NCBI RefSeq assembly: GCF_001005305.1
Contig: NZ_LBMH01000008.1
Coordinates: 89,516-153,515 of the forward strand
DNA length: 64,000 bases
Reading direction: 5' to 3'
From: Kordia zhangzhouensis
GTDB taxonomy: Bacteria > Bacteroidota > Bacteroidia > Flavobacteriales > Flavobacteriaceae
In this document: positions 38,018 through 46,839 of the stretch, piece after piece
Numbering within the stretch: the first letter of the stretch is position 1
Layout: each line of letters begins with the position of its first letter
Notes under the pieces: model-generated
Databases searched by the model: none
What the model was told of the DNA's origin: nothing
Seen by the model: only the letters and a program-made list of their open reading frames with translations
Made by a program: the position numbers and the translations under genes

Positions 38018-40450
38018 TTAACGCAATTCTGCGCCTAATTGTTTTTCAAAACTTTGTTGCAACTTGTTCATGATTTTATCAATCTGATTATCAGTTAGCG
38101 TTTTATGTTCGTCTTGCAGCGTGAAGCTTACGGCATAACTTTTCTTTCCTTCTGGAAGATTTTTACCTTGATACACATCAAATAGACTTACTTCTTTTAA
38201 TAAATTACGCTCACTTTGCTTGGCGATCTGATGAATTTCTGCAAACGATGTATTTTCATCAATTAGTAATGCAAAATCTCTTCGTACTTGCGGAAATTTA
38301 GGGATTTCTTTAAACTTTATTTTTCTATTCTTAACAACATCAATCACTTGATCCCAATTGAAATCAGCATAAATAACTTCTTGCTTAATGTCAAAAGCTT
38401 TTAAGACTTTACGCTTTACAATTCCGAATTCTACCAGTTTTGTTTTTCCTAAACTTAATGTCAACCCTTCTGAAAATAAATCATTTTTTACAGGAGAAGA
38501 TTTTAAGGCATTAAGTCCTAAACGATCAAACAGAGCAGTAATAATTCCTTTTATATAGAAGAAATCGGTAGGGACAGGCTTACTTTCTCTCCATGTTTCA
38601 GCATTGGTATTTCCTGTAACCAATAGGGATAAATGTTTTTGTTCTTCACGAGTATCTTCACTGTATTGATGATACGTTTTTCCAAACTCAAAAAACTTAA
38701 GATCACTTTGTTTTCGGTTGATATTATGTGAAATCGCTTCTAATCCTGAAAATAGCAATGATTGACGCATTACAGAAAGGTCATTGCTCAACGGATTTAA
38801 CATTGTTACATTATGTGCTGTCTTTAATTGTTCAGAAAGCGCCGTATAAGAAGCAGTTGTTAAAGAATTTGACAAAATCTCATAAAACCCTTGCGAAATC
38901 AATTGTGTGGCTACAACATCTTGTAATTTGTAATCTTCATAACGAGAAGTATTTGATATTGAAGTATGCCATTTTTCATCAAATTTGATGTTGTTATAAC
39001 CATACACACGCAAAATTTCCTCAATTACATCGGCTTCTCTTTGGACGTCCACACGGTATGCAGGAATGATTAGTCCTAAGCCGCCATCTGTTACAGAATT
39101 AATTTTTATTTCTAAAGAAGATAAAATATTTTTGATAGTATCTCTAGGTAATTCTTCACCAATTAATTTGGTGATATTTTCGAAAGAAACACGCACTTCA
39201 AAATCCTCAATTTTTGTTGGATAACTATCTGTAATATCACTAGTAATTTCGCCACCAGCTAGTTCTTGGATAAGGAGCGCAGCTCTTTTCAATGCATACT
39301 CGGTAGAATTTGGATCAATTCCACGCTCAAAACGGAATGAAGCATCTGTATTGAGCCCGTGACGTTTTGCCGTTTTACGAACCGACACAGGATTAAAATA
39401 AGCACTTTCTAAAAATACATTGGTTGTATGCTCTGTAACTCCAGAATTAATTCCTCCAAAAACTCCTGCAATACATAGAGGTTTGTCCACGTCACAAATC
39501 ATTAAATCGTCTTCGTGTAATTCACGTTCTACTTCATCAAGTGTTGTAAATTTTGTGCCAGACTCTAACGTTTTGACTATAATTTTGTTTCCAGAAATGA
39601 AATTTGCATCAAAAGCGTGTAGCGGTTGTCCAAGTTCATGCAAAACATAATTTGTAACATCTACAACATTATTCTTAGGAGTCAATCCTATAGCTTTTAA
39701 TCGATGTTGCAACCACTCAGGAGAAGGTTTTACTTGAATTCCAGAAATAGTAACACCACAATAGCGAGGCGCTAAAGTTTTATCTTCAACATCTACATCA
39801 ATTTTGAGTGTTCTATTATCAACTCTAAAACTGCTGGTAGAAGGCGTAATCAATTCAAGTTTTACGTCTTTTTGTAAAAGTCCAGCTTTTAAATCTCTCG
39901 CAACTCCATAATGACTCATTGCGTCGGCACGATTTGGTGTCAGACCAATTTCAAAAACGGTATCATTTTCAATAGCAAATACTTCACTAGCCGCAGTTCC
40001 TGGAACTAAATCTTCGTTAAGAATCATAATTCCATCATGACTTTCTCCTAAGCCTAATTCGTCTTCAGCGCAAATCATTCCATTGGAAACTTCTCCACGA
40101 ATTTTACCTTTTTTGATTTTAAAACCATTTCCATCTGCATCATATAAAGTAGTTCCCACAGTCGCAACAGGTACTTTTTGACCGGCAGCCACATTTGGAG
40201 CACCACAAACAATTTGAACAGGTTCACCATCACCAAGATCTACAGTAGTTACTTTAAGGCGGTCAGCGTTAGGATGTTGCACACATGTTAATACGTGTCC
40301 TACCACAATTCCTTTTAATCCTCCTTTTACAGATTCGTATGTTTCAATTCCTTCAACTTCTAATCCAAGATCGGTTAAAAGTTCTCCAGTTTTTTCAGCG
40401 TCCCAATCAAGTTGAATAAATTGCTTTACCCAATTGTATGATATTTTCAT
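38018..40450 (-). CDS. pheT: phenylalanine-tRNA ligase beta subunit
   Basis: An 810-residue subunit of the heterotetrameric PheRS. It has the N-terminal tRNA-binding EMAP-like domain (GIVVGHVLTCVQHPNADRLK), the B3/4 editing domain, the B5 domain with FRFERGIDPN preceding, a catalytic-like core, and a C-terminal ferredoxin-fold anticodon-binding domain (FPQVRRDFALLIDENTSF; SFTLQDEHKTLTD). ATG 40450 begins the conserved MKISYNWVKQF; the longer upstream frame is rejected. pheS is not adjacent. Confidence 0.96.
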   Translation of the reverse strand: MKISYNWVKQFIQLDWDAEKTGELLTDLGLEVEGIETYESVKGGLKGIVVGHVLTCVQHPNADRLKVTTVDLGDGEPVQIVCGAPNVAAGQKVPVATVGTTLYDADGNGFKIKKGKIRGEVSNGMICAEDELGLGESHDGIMILNEDLVPGTAASEVFAIENDTVFEIGLTPNRADAMSHYGVARDLKAGLLQKDVKLELITPSTSSFRVDNRTLKIDVDVEDKTLAPRYCGVTISGIQVKPSPEWLQHRLKAIGLTPKNNVVDVTNYVLHELGQPLHAFDANFISGNKIIVKTLESGTKFTTLDEVERELHEDDLMICDVDKPLCIAGVFGGINSGVTEHTTNVFLESAYFNPVSVRKTAKRHGLNTDASFRFERGIDPNSTEYALKRAALLIQELAGGEITSDITDSYPTKIEDFEVRVSFENITKLIGEELPRDTIKNILSSLEIKINSVTDGGLGLIIPAYRVDVQREADVIEEILRVYGYNNIKFDEKWHTSISNTSRYEDYKLQDVVATQLISQGFYEILSNSLTTASYTALSEQLKTAHNVTMLNPLSNDLSVMRQSLLFSGLEAISHNINRKQSDLKFFEFGKTYHQYSEDTREEQKHLSLLVTGNTNAETWRESKPVPTDFFYIKGIITALFDRLGLNALKSSPVKNDLFSEGLTLSLGKTKLVEFGIVKRKVLKAFDIKQEVIYADFNWDQVIDVVKNRKIKFKEIPKFPQVRRDFALLIDENTSFAEIHQIAKQSERNLLKEVSLFDVYQGKNLPEGKKSYAVSFTLQDEHKTLTDNQIDKIMNKLQQSFEKQLGAELR

Positions 40451-40682
40451 TAGTATTAGTATTGAATAGTCCGCAAAGATAAGATAATACACAAAGTTGA
40501 CAAACTTGAAGTCGTCAAAGATGGATTAAATTCTGTATTAGAATTTGCAAGTAGTGAAAGTAACAGGAACTACATGAATTTTTGTCTTCATTTAAAATAT
40601 AAAAGCAACGATAATAGAAATAAATGAGAGAGAAATAAGTGTAAAATGGTAATCTTAATTGTTTTTAATAGTTAAGAAAAGA

Positions 40683-41054
40683 TTAGGCTTTTGATGAGCG
40701 TAGAATTTTATCCATTTTTCTTCCTTTAGCAAGTTCATCAACTAGCTTATCTAAATAACGAGTTTTTCGAGTTAATTCATTATCAATCTCCTCGATACGA
40801 TATCCGCAAATAACACCTTTAATCATTGTCGCATTTGGATGAATTGATGCTTTTTCAAAAAATGTTTCAAACGTAACTTGCTCATCAATTAATTTTTGAA
40901 TATCAGTGTCTGAAAAACCTGTAAGCCAATTAATTACTTTGTGGAGTTCATCTTTTGTTCTGCCTTTTTTTTCCACTTTAGTAACATAATGAGGATATAC
41001 AGATGAAAATTTCATCTTGGCAATACGTTCGTTGTGTTCTGGAGTTACTTTCAT
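40683..41054 (-). CDS. DUF2200 family protein
   Basis: A 123-residue protein. NERIAKMKFSSVYPHYVTKV, the KGRTKDELHKVINWLTGF block and MIKGVICGYRIEEIDNELTR are characteristic of DUF2200, a widely distributed family of unknown function. Charged and cytosolic, without signal peptide. It is a single gene, divergent from the TlpA-type lipoprotein gene. Confidence 0.85.
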   Translation of the reverse strand: MKVTPEHNERIAKMKFSSVYPHYVTKVEKKGRTKDELHKVINWLTGFSDTDIQKLIDEQVTFETFFEKASIHPNATMIKGVICGYRIEEIDNELTRKTRYLDKLVDELAKGRKMDKILRSSKA

Positions 41055-41149
41055 GAGACATAAGGTTTATATAAACTAAAAAATTTGCTCTGTAACCAAA
41101 TATACTAGAAAAATTGTAATTTGACATAGAATTGAACGAACTACGTAGT

Positions 41150-42370
41150 ATGAGAAAACTATCCTTACTTTTGTTGATGATTTTTCTAATTTCCTGTGGA
41201 AAGAAAGAAAAGAAATCATCTGTTTTTTACTTAAAAAAAGGTTCGTGGCGTGTTGTTTTGAAAGTTCAAGACGGAAAAGGACTTCCTTTTCTATTTTCAA
41301 CTACCAATACTGGAATTGAAATACACAATGCAGAAGAACGTATTCCTGTTACAGATATTACGATTATAAACGATTCTATTACAATCAAAATGGATGTATA
41401 TGAAGGAGTGTTAAAAGGTGTTTTTACCAATGAGCATACTTTTTCAGGCGAATTTGTCAAAGCTTCATTAAATCGGCAGGTGCCTTTTGTAGCAACACAT
41501 GGAGAAGAAATACGATTTGTAAAAGATGATAAAAAAACTATAACCAATGTTGCGGGGAATTGGGAAACTGTTTTTAGTCCAAATTCAGAAACTGATCGCT
41601 ACATCGCCAAAGGTGTTTTTGAACAAAAAGGAAAACAAGTTACAGGAACATTTCGAACTACTACGGGAGATTATCGTTATTTGGAAGGCATCTCAGAAGG
41701 AAATCAACTAAAGCTGTCTACATTTGATGGAGCACATGCTTTTCTTTTTACGGCTACGGTTACAGATAGCACAATGACTGGAATGTTTTACTCAGGAAAT
41801 CATTGGAAAGAACCTTTTATTGCAAAACGTAATGAAAGCTATGAATTACCCAATGCAGAAGAACTCACGTATATTAAAGAAGGATTTGATACGTTTGACT
41901 TTACTTTTCCGGATGCAAATGGAAATATGATGTCCCTTTCAGATAAAAACATGCAAGGAAAGGTTCGGGTTGTTCAAATTATGGGAACATGGTGTCCAAA
42001 TTGTTTGGACGAATCAACCTATTATGCTGAATATTCTAAAAAAAATCCAGAAGTACACTTTATAGCATTGGCGTTTGAATATGCAAAGACAAAAGAAAAA
42101 GCGTTTCAAAATATTGAACGCTTACAACAGAAACTACATAGTACTTATCCTATCCTTTTAGCCCAATATGGAACATCTGATAAAAAGAAAGCGCAAGAAA
42201 AACTACCTATGTTAAACCATGTATTGTCTTACCCAACAACAATTTTTATCGATAAAAAAGGAAAAGTACGACGTATTCATACAGGTTTTAATGGTCCGGC
42301 TACGGGTCATAAATATTTAGAGTTCAAAAAAGATTTTGAAGATTTCCTATTAATGCTTCAAAAAGAATAA
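41150..42370 (+). CDS. TlpA-type thioredoxin lipoprotein
   Basis: A 406-residue lipoprotein (lipobox LISC, Cys16). The N-terminal two-thirds are beta-rich and lipocalin-like (GVFEQKGKQVTGTFRTTTGD). The C-terminal thioredoxin domain carries IMGTWCPNCLDES with an intact CxxC, HFIALAFEYAK, and the cis-Pro LSYPTTIFIDKKG. Probably a periplasmic thiol-disulfide oxidoreductase. ATG 41150 is preferred over a TTG at 41132. A terminator lies about 210 bases downstream. Confidence 0.87.
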   Translation: MRKLSLLLLMIFLISCGKKEKKSSVFYLKKGSWRVVLKVQDGKGLPFLFSTTNTGIEIHNAEERIPVTDITIINDSITIKMDVYEGVLKGVFTNEHTFSGEFVKASLNRQVPFVATHGEEIRFVKDDKKTITNVAGNWETVFSPNSETDRYIAKGVFEQKGKQVTGTFRTTTGDYRYLEGISEGNQLKLSTFDGAHAFLFTATVTDSTMTGMFYSGNHWKEPFIAKRNESYELPNAEELTYIKEGFDTFDFTFPDANGNMMSLSDKNMQGKVRVVQIMGTWCPNCLDESTYYAEYSKKNPEVHFIALAFEYAKTKEKAFQNIERLQQKLHSTYPILLAQYGTSDKKKAQEKLPMLNHVLSYPTTIFIDKKGKVRRIHTGFNGPATGHKYLEFKKDFEDFLLMLQKE

Positions 42371-42577
42371 TAATTACGGTTTAAGTCATTGCTTAGTAGG
42401 GGATAAACGTAAAAATGTTTTTAAAACGTTAAGGAAACAATTTGTTAACATAAAATTAGGAACTCAGTCTGTCAAACTAAAGTATTTTTAGCGTGTAGAA
42501 TATGAAACCATGTTAAAAATATTTTTACATATTGAGACATTAAGTTCAAAAAGAATATCTAGGGCCCATAGATACGC
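42371..42577. other. non-coding spacer
   Basis: The 338-base gap between the TlpA and endonuclease genes has no open frame worth calling. It is A/T-rich and contains only the terminator at 42578-42616 near its end. A long 3' untranslated region or a small RNA ending at that terminator are both possible. Confidence 0.4.
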
Positions 42578-42616
42578 ACGTCTTACTTCCCAATAGGAAC
42601 TAAGACGTTTTTTTTT
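42578..42616 (+). terminator. intrinsic terminator with long stem
   Basis: ACGTCTTA-CTTCC and GGAAC-TAAGACGT form a stem of about 12 bp around CAATA, followed by nine T residues. Confidence 0.88.
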
Positions 42617-42708
42617 GACATTATTTCAACTAATCTAACCGTTTCAAAAAGTAATTGTGTTTTCAAACTGTGTTTCATCAATAATAACCATAACCAAAAA
42701 TACAGTAC

Positions 42709-44811
42709 ATGAGAAAACTTTTACTTTGGCTATTTTTAGCCGTTAGCCTCACAACGTATGCACAAATTCCTGCGTACTACAATGATGTAAATTTATCGCA
42801 ATCGGGTAGTGATCTTAAAGACGAACTAGCAACAAAGATTATTTCTACTCACACCACGTTTTTATCATACACACCTGGTGTTTGGAATGCTTTACAACAA
42901 TCGGATGTAGATCCTAATAATAGTGCGAATGTATTATTAATCTACGGACATTCTGATACAGATGGAAATGTAAAAACAGATCGAACTCGAGATAAATTCC
43001 AAAACGGAGGAAGTGTGGGCGATTGGAATAGAGAGCATGTATTCGCTAAATCATTAGCAAACCCAGATTTAGGAACTTCAGGGCCTGGTGCTGATGCTCA
43101 CAATTTGCGCCCGTGTGATTTTCAACAAAATTCAACAAGAAACAATCGTAAGTTTGGAACAGGAGCAGGTGCTGCGGCTTTTATCAATTCTAATGGTGAT
43201 TGGTATCCTGGAGATGAGTGGAAAGGTGATGTTGCTCGAATAATTATGTTTATGTATTTACGATATGGAAACCAGTGTTTGCCTGTTAATGTAGGTACTG
43301 GAACTTCCATGAGTATTGATACAAATATGATTGATTTGTTTTTACAATGGAATGTAGACGATCCTGTCTCTAACTTTGAATCTAACAGAAATGAAGTTTT
43401 GGCAGGAATTCAAGGAAATCGCAATCCTTTTATAGATAATCCAGCATTTGCAACTCAAATTTGGGGAGGTCCGCAAGCAGAGGACAAGTTTGGCAACGGT
43501 GGTGGAGACCCTGGTGATGGTGGAGGAAATCCTGGAAACGGAAGTACTGATGAATTATTCTTTTCAGAATATATAGAAGGTTCTTCGTATAACAAAGCTT
43601 TAGAAATTGCGAATTTTACAGGAACAACTGTTGATTTATCAGCATACTCTATAAAAAAACAAACCAACGGAGCCGGAAGTTGGTCATCGCCATACGCACT
43701 ATCTGGAAATTTAAGTAATGGAAATGTATTTGTTATTGCAAATAGTAGTGCAAATGCAACTATTTTAAGTAAAGCAGATGTTGCTACAGGAAGTACAATT
43801 GTAACCTTTAACGGAAATGATGCAGTAGGTCTGTTCAAAAACAATGTATTGATTGATATTATTGGTACTTTTAATGGAGGAAGTTCAAATTTTGCTGCCA
43901 ATGTTACGTTGGTACGTAAAGCGGAAATTACAAGTCCGAATGCTACTTATACAGTTGCTGAATGGGACGAATATGGTTCTGATACGACTTCTTTCCTTGG
44001 AGCACATACAACCAATGGTGGTGGCTCAGGAACAGTTGGCGGTTCAGTTGTATTACATGAAGGTTTCTTTGAAACTGGAATGGACGGCTGGGTTGATGGC
44101 GGTGGCGATTGTTTCCGTTATTCAGGAAGTCGTTCTTACGAAGGAAACTATTCTATTCGTATTCGTGACAATTCTGGAACAGCTTCATCAATGACATTGA
44201 ATGATGTGGATGTGTCTCCATATGATACTGTTGAAGTTGAGTTCCATTTTTATGCCTATAGTATGGAAACAGGTGAAGATTTCTGGTTACGTTACTATAA
44301 TGGAGCTAGCTGGCAAACAGTACGAGCATATGTAAGTGGTACAGATTTTCAGAATAATAACTTCTATAGCTCAAAAGTAGTTTTAAATAAATCAAATTAC
44401 ACTTTTGCTACGAATGCTAAGTTTAGATTCCAAGCAGATGCTTCTGCCAATGCAGACGAAATATACATTGATCAAGTAACGATTACAGGGGTTACTAATG
44501 CTTCTGCTAGAATGAATACGGAACCAGTAAAATCAGATACATTATTACTTTCTGCTACAGCAGAAGAGGATGAATTAATGATTGAAGAAGAATTTACTAT
44601 TTATCCAAATCCAGTATCAAATCAATTAGAAGTAAAAATATTTACAGAACATACTGCTTCTTATCAAATTCATTCCTTATTGGGACAAGTTGTAAAAGTA
44701 GGAACGTTGCAAAATAGAGTAATTGACGTGCATAATCTAAAAGCAGGTATTTACATTTTACAAATTAATGATGGAGATGAGATTTTAACGAAAAAGTTCA
44801 TTAAAAAATAG
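42709..44811 (+). CDS. secreted endonuclease I with lamin-tail and T9SS sorting domains
   Basis: A 700-residue secreted nuclease. Signal peptide ending at TYAQ; endonuclease I domain (about 25-255) with the beta-beta-alpha metal catalytic block DWNREHVFAKS and GADAHNLRP; a Gly/Asp-rich linker near 260; a lamin-tail domain (about 278-445) starting ELFFSEYIEGSSYNKALEIAN; a carbohydrate-binding-like beta domain; and a C-terminal type IX secretion sorting domain with FTIYPNPVSNQLEV and KKFIKK. Likely degrades extracellular DNA for nutrient gain. Single gene with its own terminator. Confidence 0.93.
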   Translation: MRKLLLWLFLAVSLTTYAQIPAYYNDVNLSQSGSDLKDELATKIISTHTTFLSYTPGVWNALQQSDVDPNNSANVLLIYGHSDTDGNVKTDRTRDKFQNGGSVGDWNREHVFAKSLANPDLGTSGPGADAHNLRPCDFQQNSTRNNRKFGTGAGAAAFINSNGDWYPGDEWKGDVARIIMFMYLRYGNQCLPVNVGTGTSMSIDTNMIDLFLQWNVDDPVSNFESNRNEVLAGIQGNRNPFIDNPAFATQIWGGPQAEDKFGNGGGDPGDGGGNPGNGSTDELFFSEYIEGSSYNKALEIANFTGTTVDLSAYSIKKQTNGAGSWSSPYALSGNLSNGNVFVIANSSANATILSKADVATGSTIVTFNGNDAVGLFKNNVLIDIIGTFNGGSSNFAANVTLVRKAEITSPNATYTVAEWDEYGSDTTSFLGAHTTNGGGSGTVGGSVVLHEGFFETGMDGWVDGGGDCFRYSGSRSYEGNYSIRIRDNSGTASSMTLNDVDVSPYDTVEVEFHFYAYSMETGEDFWLRYYNGASWQTVRAYVSGTDFQNNNFYSSKVVLNKSNYTFATNAKFRFQADASANADEIYIDQVTITGVTNASARMNTEPVKSDTLLLSATAEEDELMIEEEFTIYPNPVSNQLEVKIFTEHTASYQIHSLLGQVVKVGTLQNRVIDVHNLKAGIYILQINDGDEILTKKFIKK

Positions 44812-44832
44812 TCATCAAACAGTTAGAGATAT

Positions 44833-44864
44833 AAGGCCTTTCTATTATGGAAAGGCTTTTTTTA
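44833..44864 (+). terminator. terminator of the endonuclease gene
   Basis: AAGGCCTTTC and GAAAGGCTT pair over nine positions with one bulged G around TATTATG, followed by a T run. Confidence 0.8.
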
Positions 44865-45020
44865 TGATATAATGATATTTTATTTCAATAAAAACACGTA
44901 ACAATATAGGTGATATGTTAATTAACACATACTTAAGGAAGATTAACAAAGCTATAACAACCAAGTGTACGCTTAAAATATAACTTGTTTTAGTAAACTA
45001 ACTAATACTTTTTTCACCTT

Positions 45021-46130
45021 ATGAAAACAAACTTTACGCAAGTTGCTATCACGACGCTTTTTGTGTTTTTCTTGGCACAAGTCTCTGTATTGGCACAAAT
45101 TAATACACCACGAGGAAGCCAAAAAGCTACGATTTCACAAACAGTAGGAATTTCTACAATCACAGTTAACTATTCTAGACCTAGCGTTCGAGAACGTGAA
45201 GTTTGGGGAAAATTAGTTCCTTATGGGATGAATAATTTTGGTTTTGGAACAGCCAAAGAATCTCCTTGGCGTGCGGGAGCAGATGAAAATACAACCATTA
45301 CATTTACTCATGATGCTATGGTAGAAGGGAAACCTATTAAAGCGGGAACATATGGTTTGCATTTGATTGTTAAAGAAAATAATGAGGCCACTTTAGTATT
45401 GTCAAATAATAGTACTGCTTGGGGAAGTTATTTTTATGATCCGTCTGAAGATGCTTTACGAGTAGATATTGCAACTACAACAATTCCTCACAAAGAATTG
45501 CTTACTTTTGACTTTTTAAAAGTTACTCCAACTTCTGCCACGTTGGCTTTACAATGGGAAAAGAAAGAGTTTCCTTTTTCTATTTCTTTTGATGTAACCA
45601 ATATTGTCTTAAATACTATTCGTAAAGATATGCAAGGTCAATCAGGGTTCAATCGTCAAACTTGGGAACAAGCGGCTTCTTATGCATTGAATAATGGAGG
45701 TGATTTGAATGAAGCTCTTTCGTGGATTAACAATGCTATTTCTGGACAATTTTACAGTAAAAAAACATTCAACAACACGCAAATCAAGTCTACAATTTTG
45801 ATGAAATTGGGTAAAAAAGAGGAAGCATTGAAAGCCATGGATGAAGTATTGCCTATGGCAACTGTACTAGAAATTCATCAGTATGGTCGACAATTGATTG
45901 CTTTAGGAATGACCGATAAAGCTTTAGAAGTTTTTCAATACAATGCAAAAAAGCACAAAGATACATGGCCTGTGCATTACGGATTAGCAAGAGCGTATTC
46001 TGCTAAAGGAAATCACAAATTGGCCGTAAAACACTTAAAGAAGGCATTAGCAAATGCTCCAAATCCTCGAAGCAAAGCAAATGTACAAGCAAATTTGGAC
46101 AAAGCGAGTAGAGGAGAAAACATCAATTAA
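45021..46130 (+). CDS. DUF2911 exported protein with C-terminal TPR
   Basis: A 369-residue exported protein (signal peptide ending near VLAQ). DUF2911 spans about 30-190: VNYSRPSVREREVWGKLVP, WRAGADENTTITF and GTYGLHLIVKE are its usual blocks. The remaining C-terminal part has TPR-like helices (KKEEALKAMDEVLPMATV; GLARAYSAKGNHKLAVKHLK). Function unknown; likely periplasmic protein-protein contacts. Single gene with a strong terminator after it. Confidence 0.87.
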   Translation: MKTNFTQVAITTLFVFFLAQVSVLAQINTPRGSQKATISQTVGISTITVNYSRPSVREREVWGKLVPYGMNNFGFGTAKESPWRAGADENTTITFTHDAMVEGKPIKAGTYGLHLIVKENNEATLVLSNNSTAWGSYFYDPSEDALRVDIATTTIPHKELLTFDFLKVTPTSATLALQWEKKEFPFSISFDVTNIVLNTIRKDMQGQSGFNRQTWEQAASYALNNGGDLNEALSWINNAISGQFYSKKTFNNTQIKSTILMKLGKKEEALKAMDEVLPMATVLEIHQYGRQLIALGMTDKALEVFQYNAKKHKDTWPVHYGLARAYSAKGNHKLAVKHLKKALANAPNPRSKANVQANLDKASRGENIN

Positions 46131-46190
46131 ATATGATTCTTAAAAAATTGCTATATGAATGAGAACTCCAAACGTCATTCATCACCTTTT

Positions 46191-46224
46191 AAAAAGCATC
46201 TATTGTTATAATAGATGCTTTTTT
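46191..46224. terminator. terminator after DUF2911 gene
   Basis: AAAAAGCATCTATT and AATAGATGCTTTTT form a perfect 14-bp stem around GTTAT, lying between convergent genes. Confidence 0.9.
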
Positions 46225-46286
46225 ATATAATCTGTTTACAGCACAGATTCATTTGTTGATAGTATTTTTATGTCGATAACAGATAA

Positions 46287-46658
46287 TTAAACATGTTGAT
46301 CAAGTAGTATTACATTACCGTCGGGATCAGTAATTACTAGACTAGCAGGACCTTCTGTTGATTCGTCAGCTTCACGGGCAAATTGAAAGTTTTTGCTTTT
46401 TAGTTCTTTTTGAATGTCTCTGATATCAGTAAATGATTCCAAAGGTTGTGCTTCTTGTGTCCAACCAGGATTGAAAGTAAGCAAATTGCCTTCAAACATA
46501 CCTTGAAACAAACCAATCACTATTTGGTCATTTTTCATGATTAACCAATTTTGTTCAATATCTCCATGAAAAACAGAAAAGCCAAGATCTTCATAAAAAG
46601 CTTTGGAGGCATGAATATCTTTTACGGAAAGACTTACTGAAAAAGCACCTAGTTTCAT
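46287..46658 (-). CDS. VOC family protein
   Basis: A 123-residue single vicinal-oxygen-chelate domain pair. It begins KLGAFSVSLSVKDIHASKAFYEDLGFSVFHG and ends LVITDPDGNVILLDQHV, both typical of glyoxalase/bleomycin-resistance-like proteins. The usual metal-ligand positions are hard to assign by eye and substrate is unknown. A single gene, convergent with the DUF2911 gene. Confidence 0.85.
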   Translation of the reverse strand: MKLGAFSVSLSVKDIHASKAFYEDLGFSVFHGDIEQNWLIMKNDQIVIGLFQGMFEGNLLTFNPGWTQEAQPLESFTDIRDIQKELKSKNFQFAREADESTEGPASLVITDPDGNVILLDQHV

Positions 46659-46839
46659 AATAATTTGTTGTTGTATTAGTTTATGGATGATTTAAAAGTA
46701 CAATTTTTTATTGAATACTTTCTCAGTGAATTTACGAGAAGTTCATGCCAATTATAGAGCATTTGATAAAGTTGAATCGAGAAAGAAGAATAAAGGAGTT
46801 TGTTAAGTTATCAGTAGTATTTAATTTATGACAATCAAC

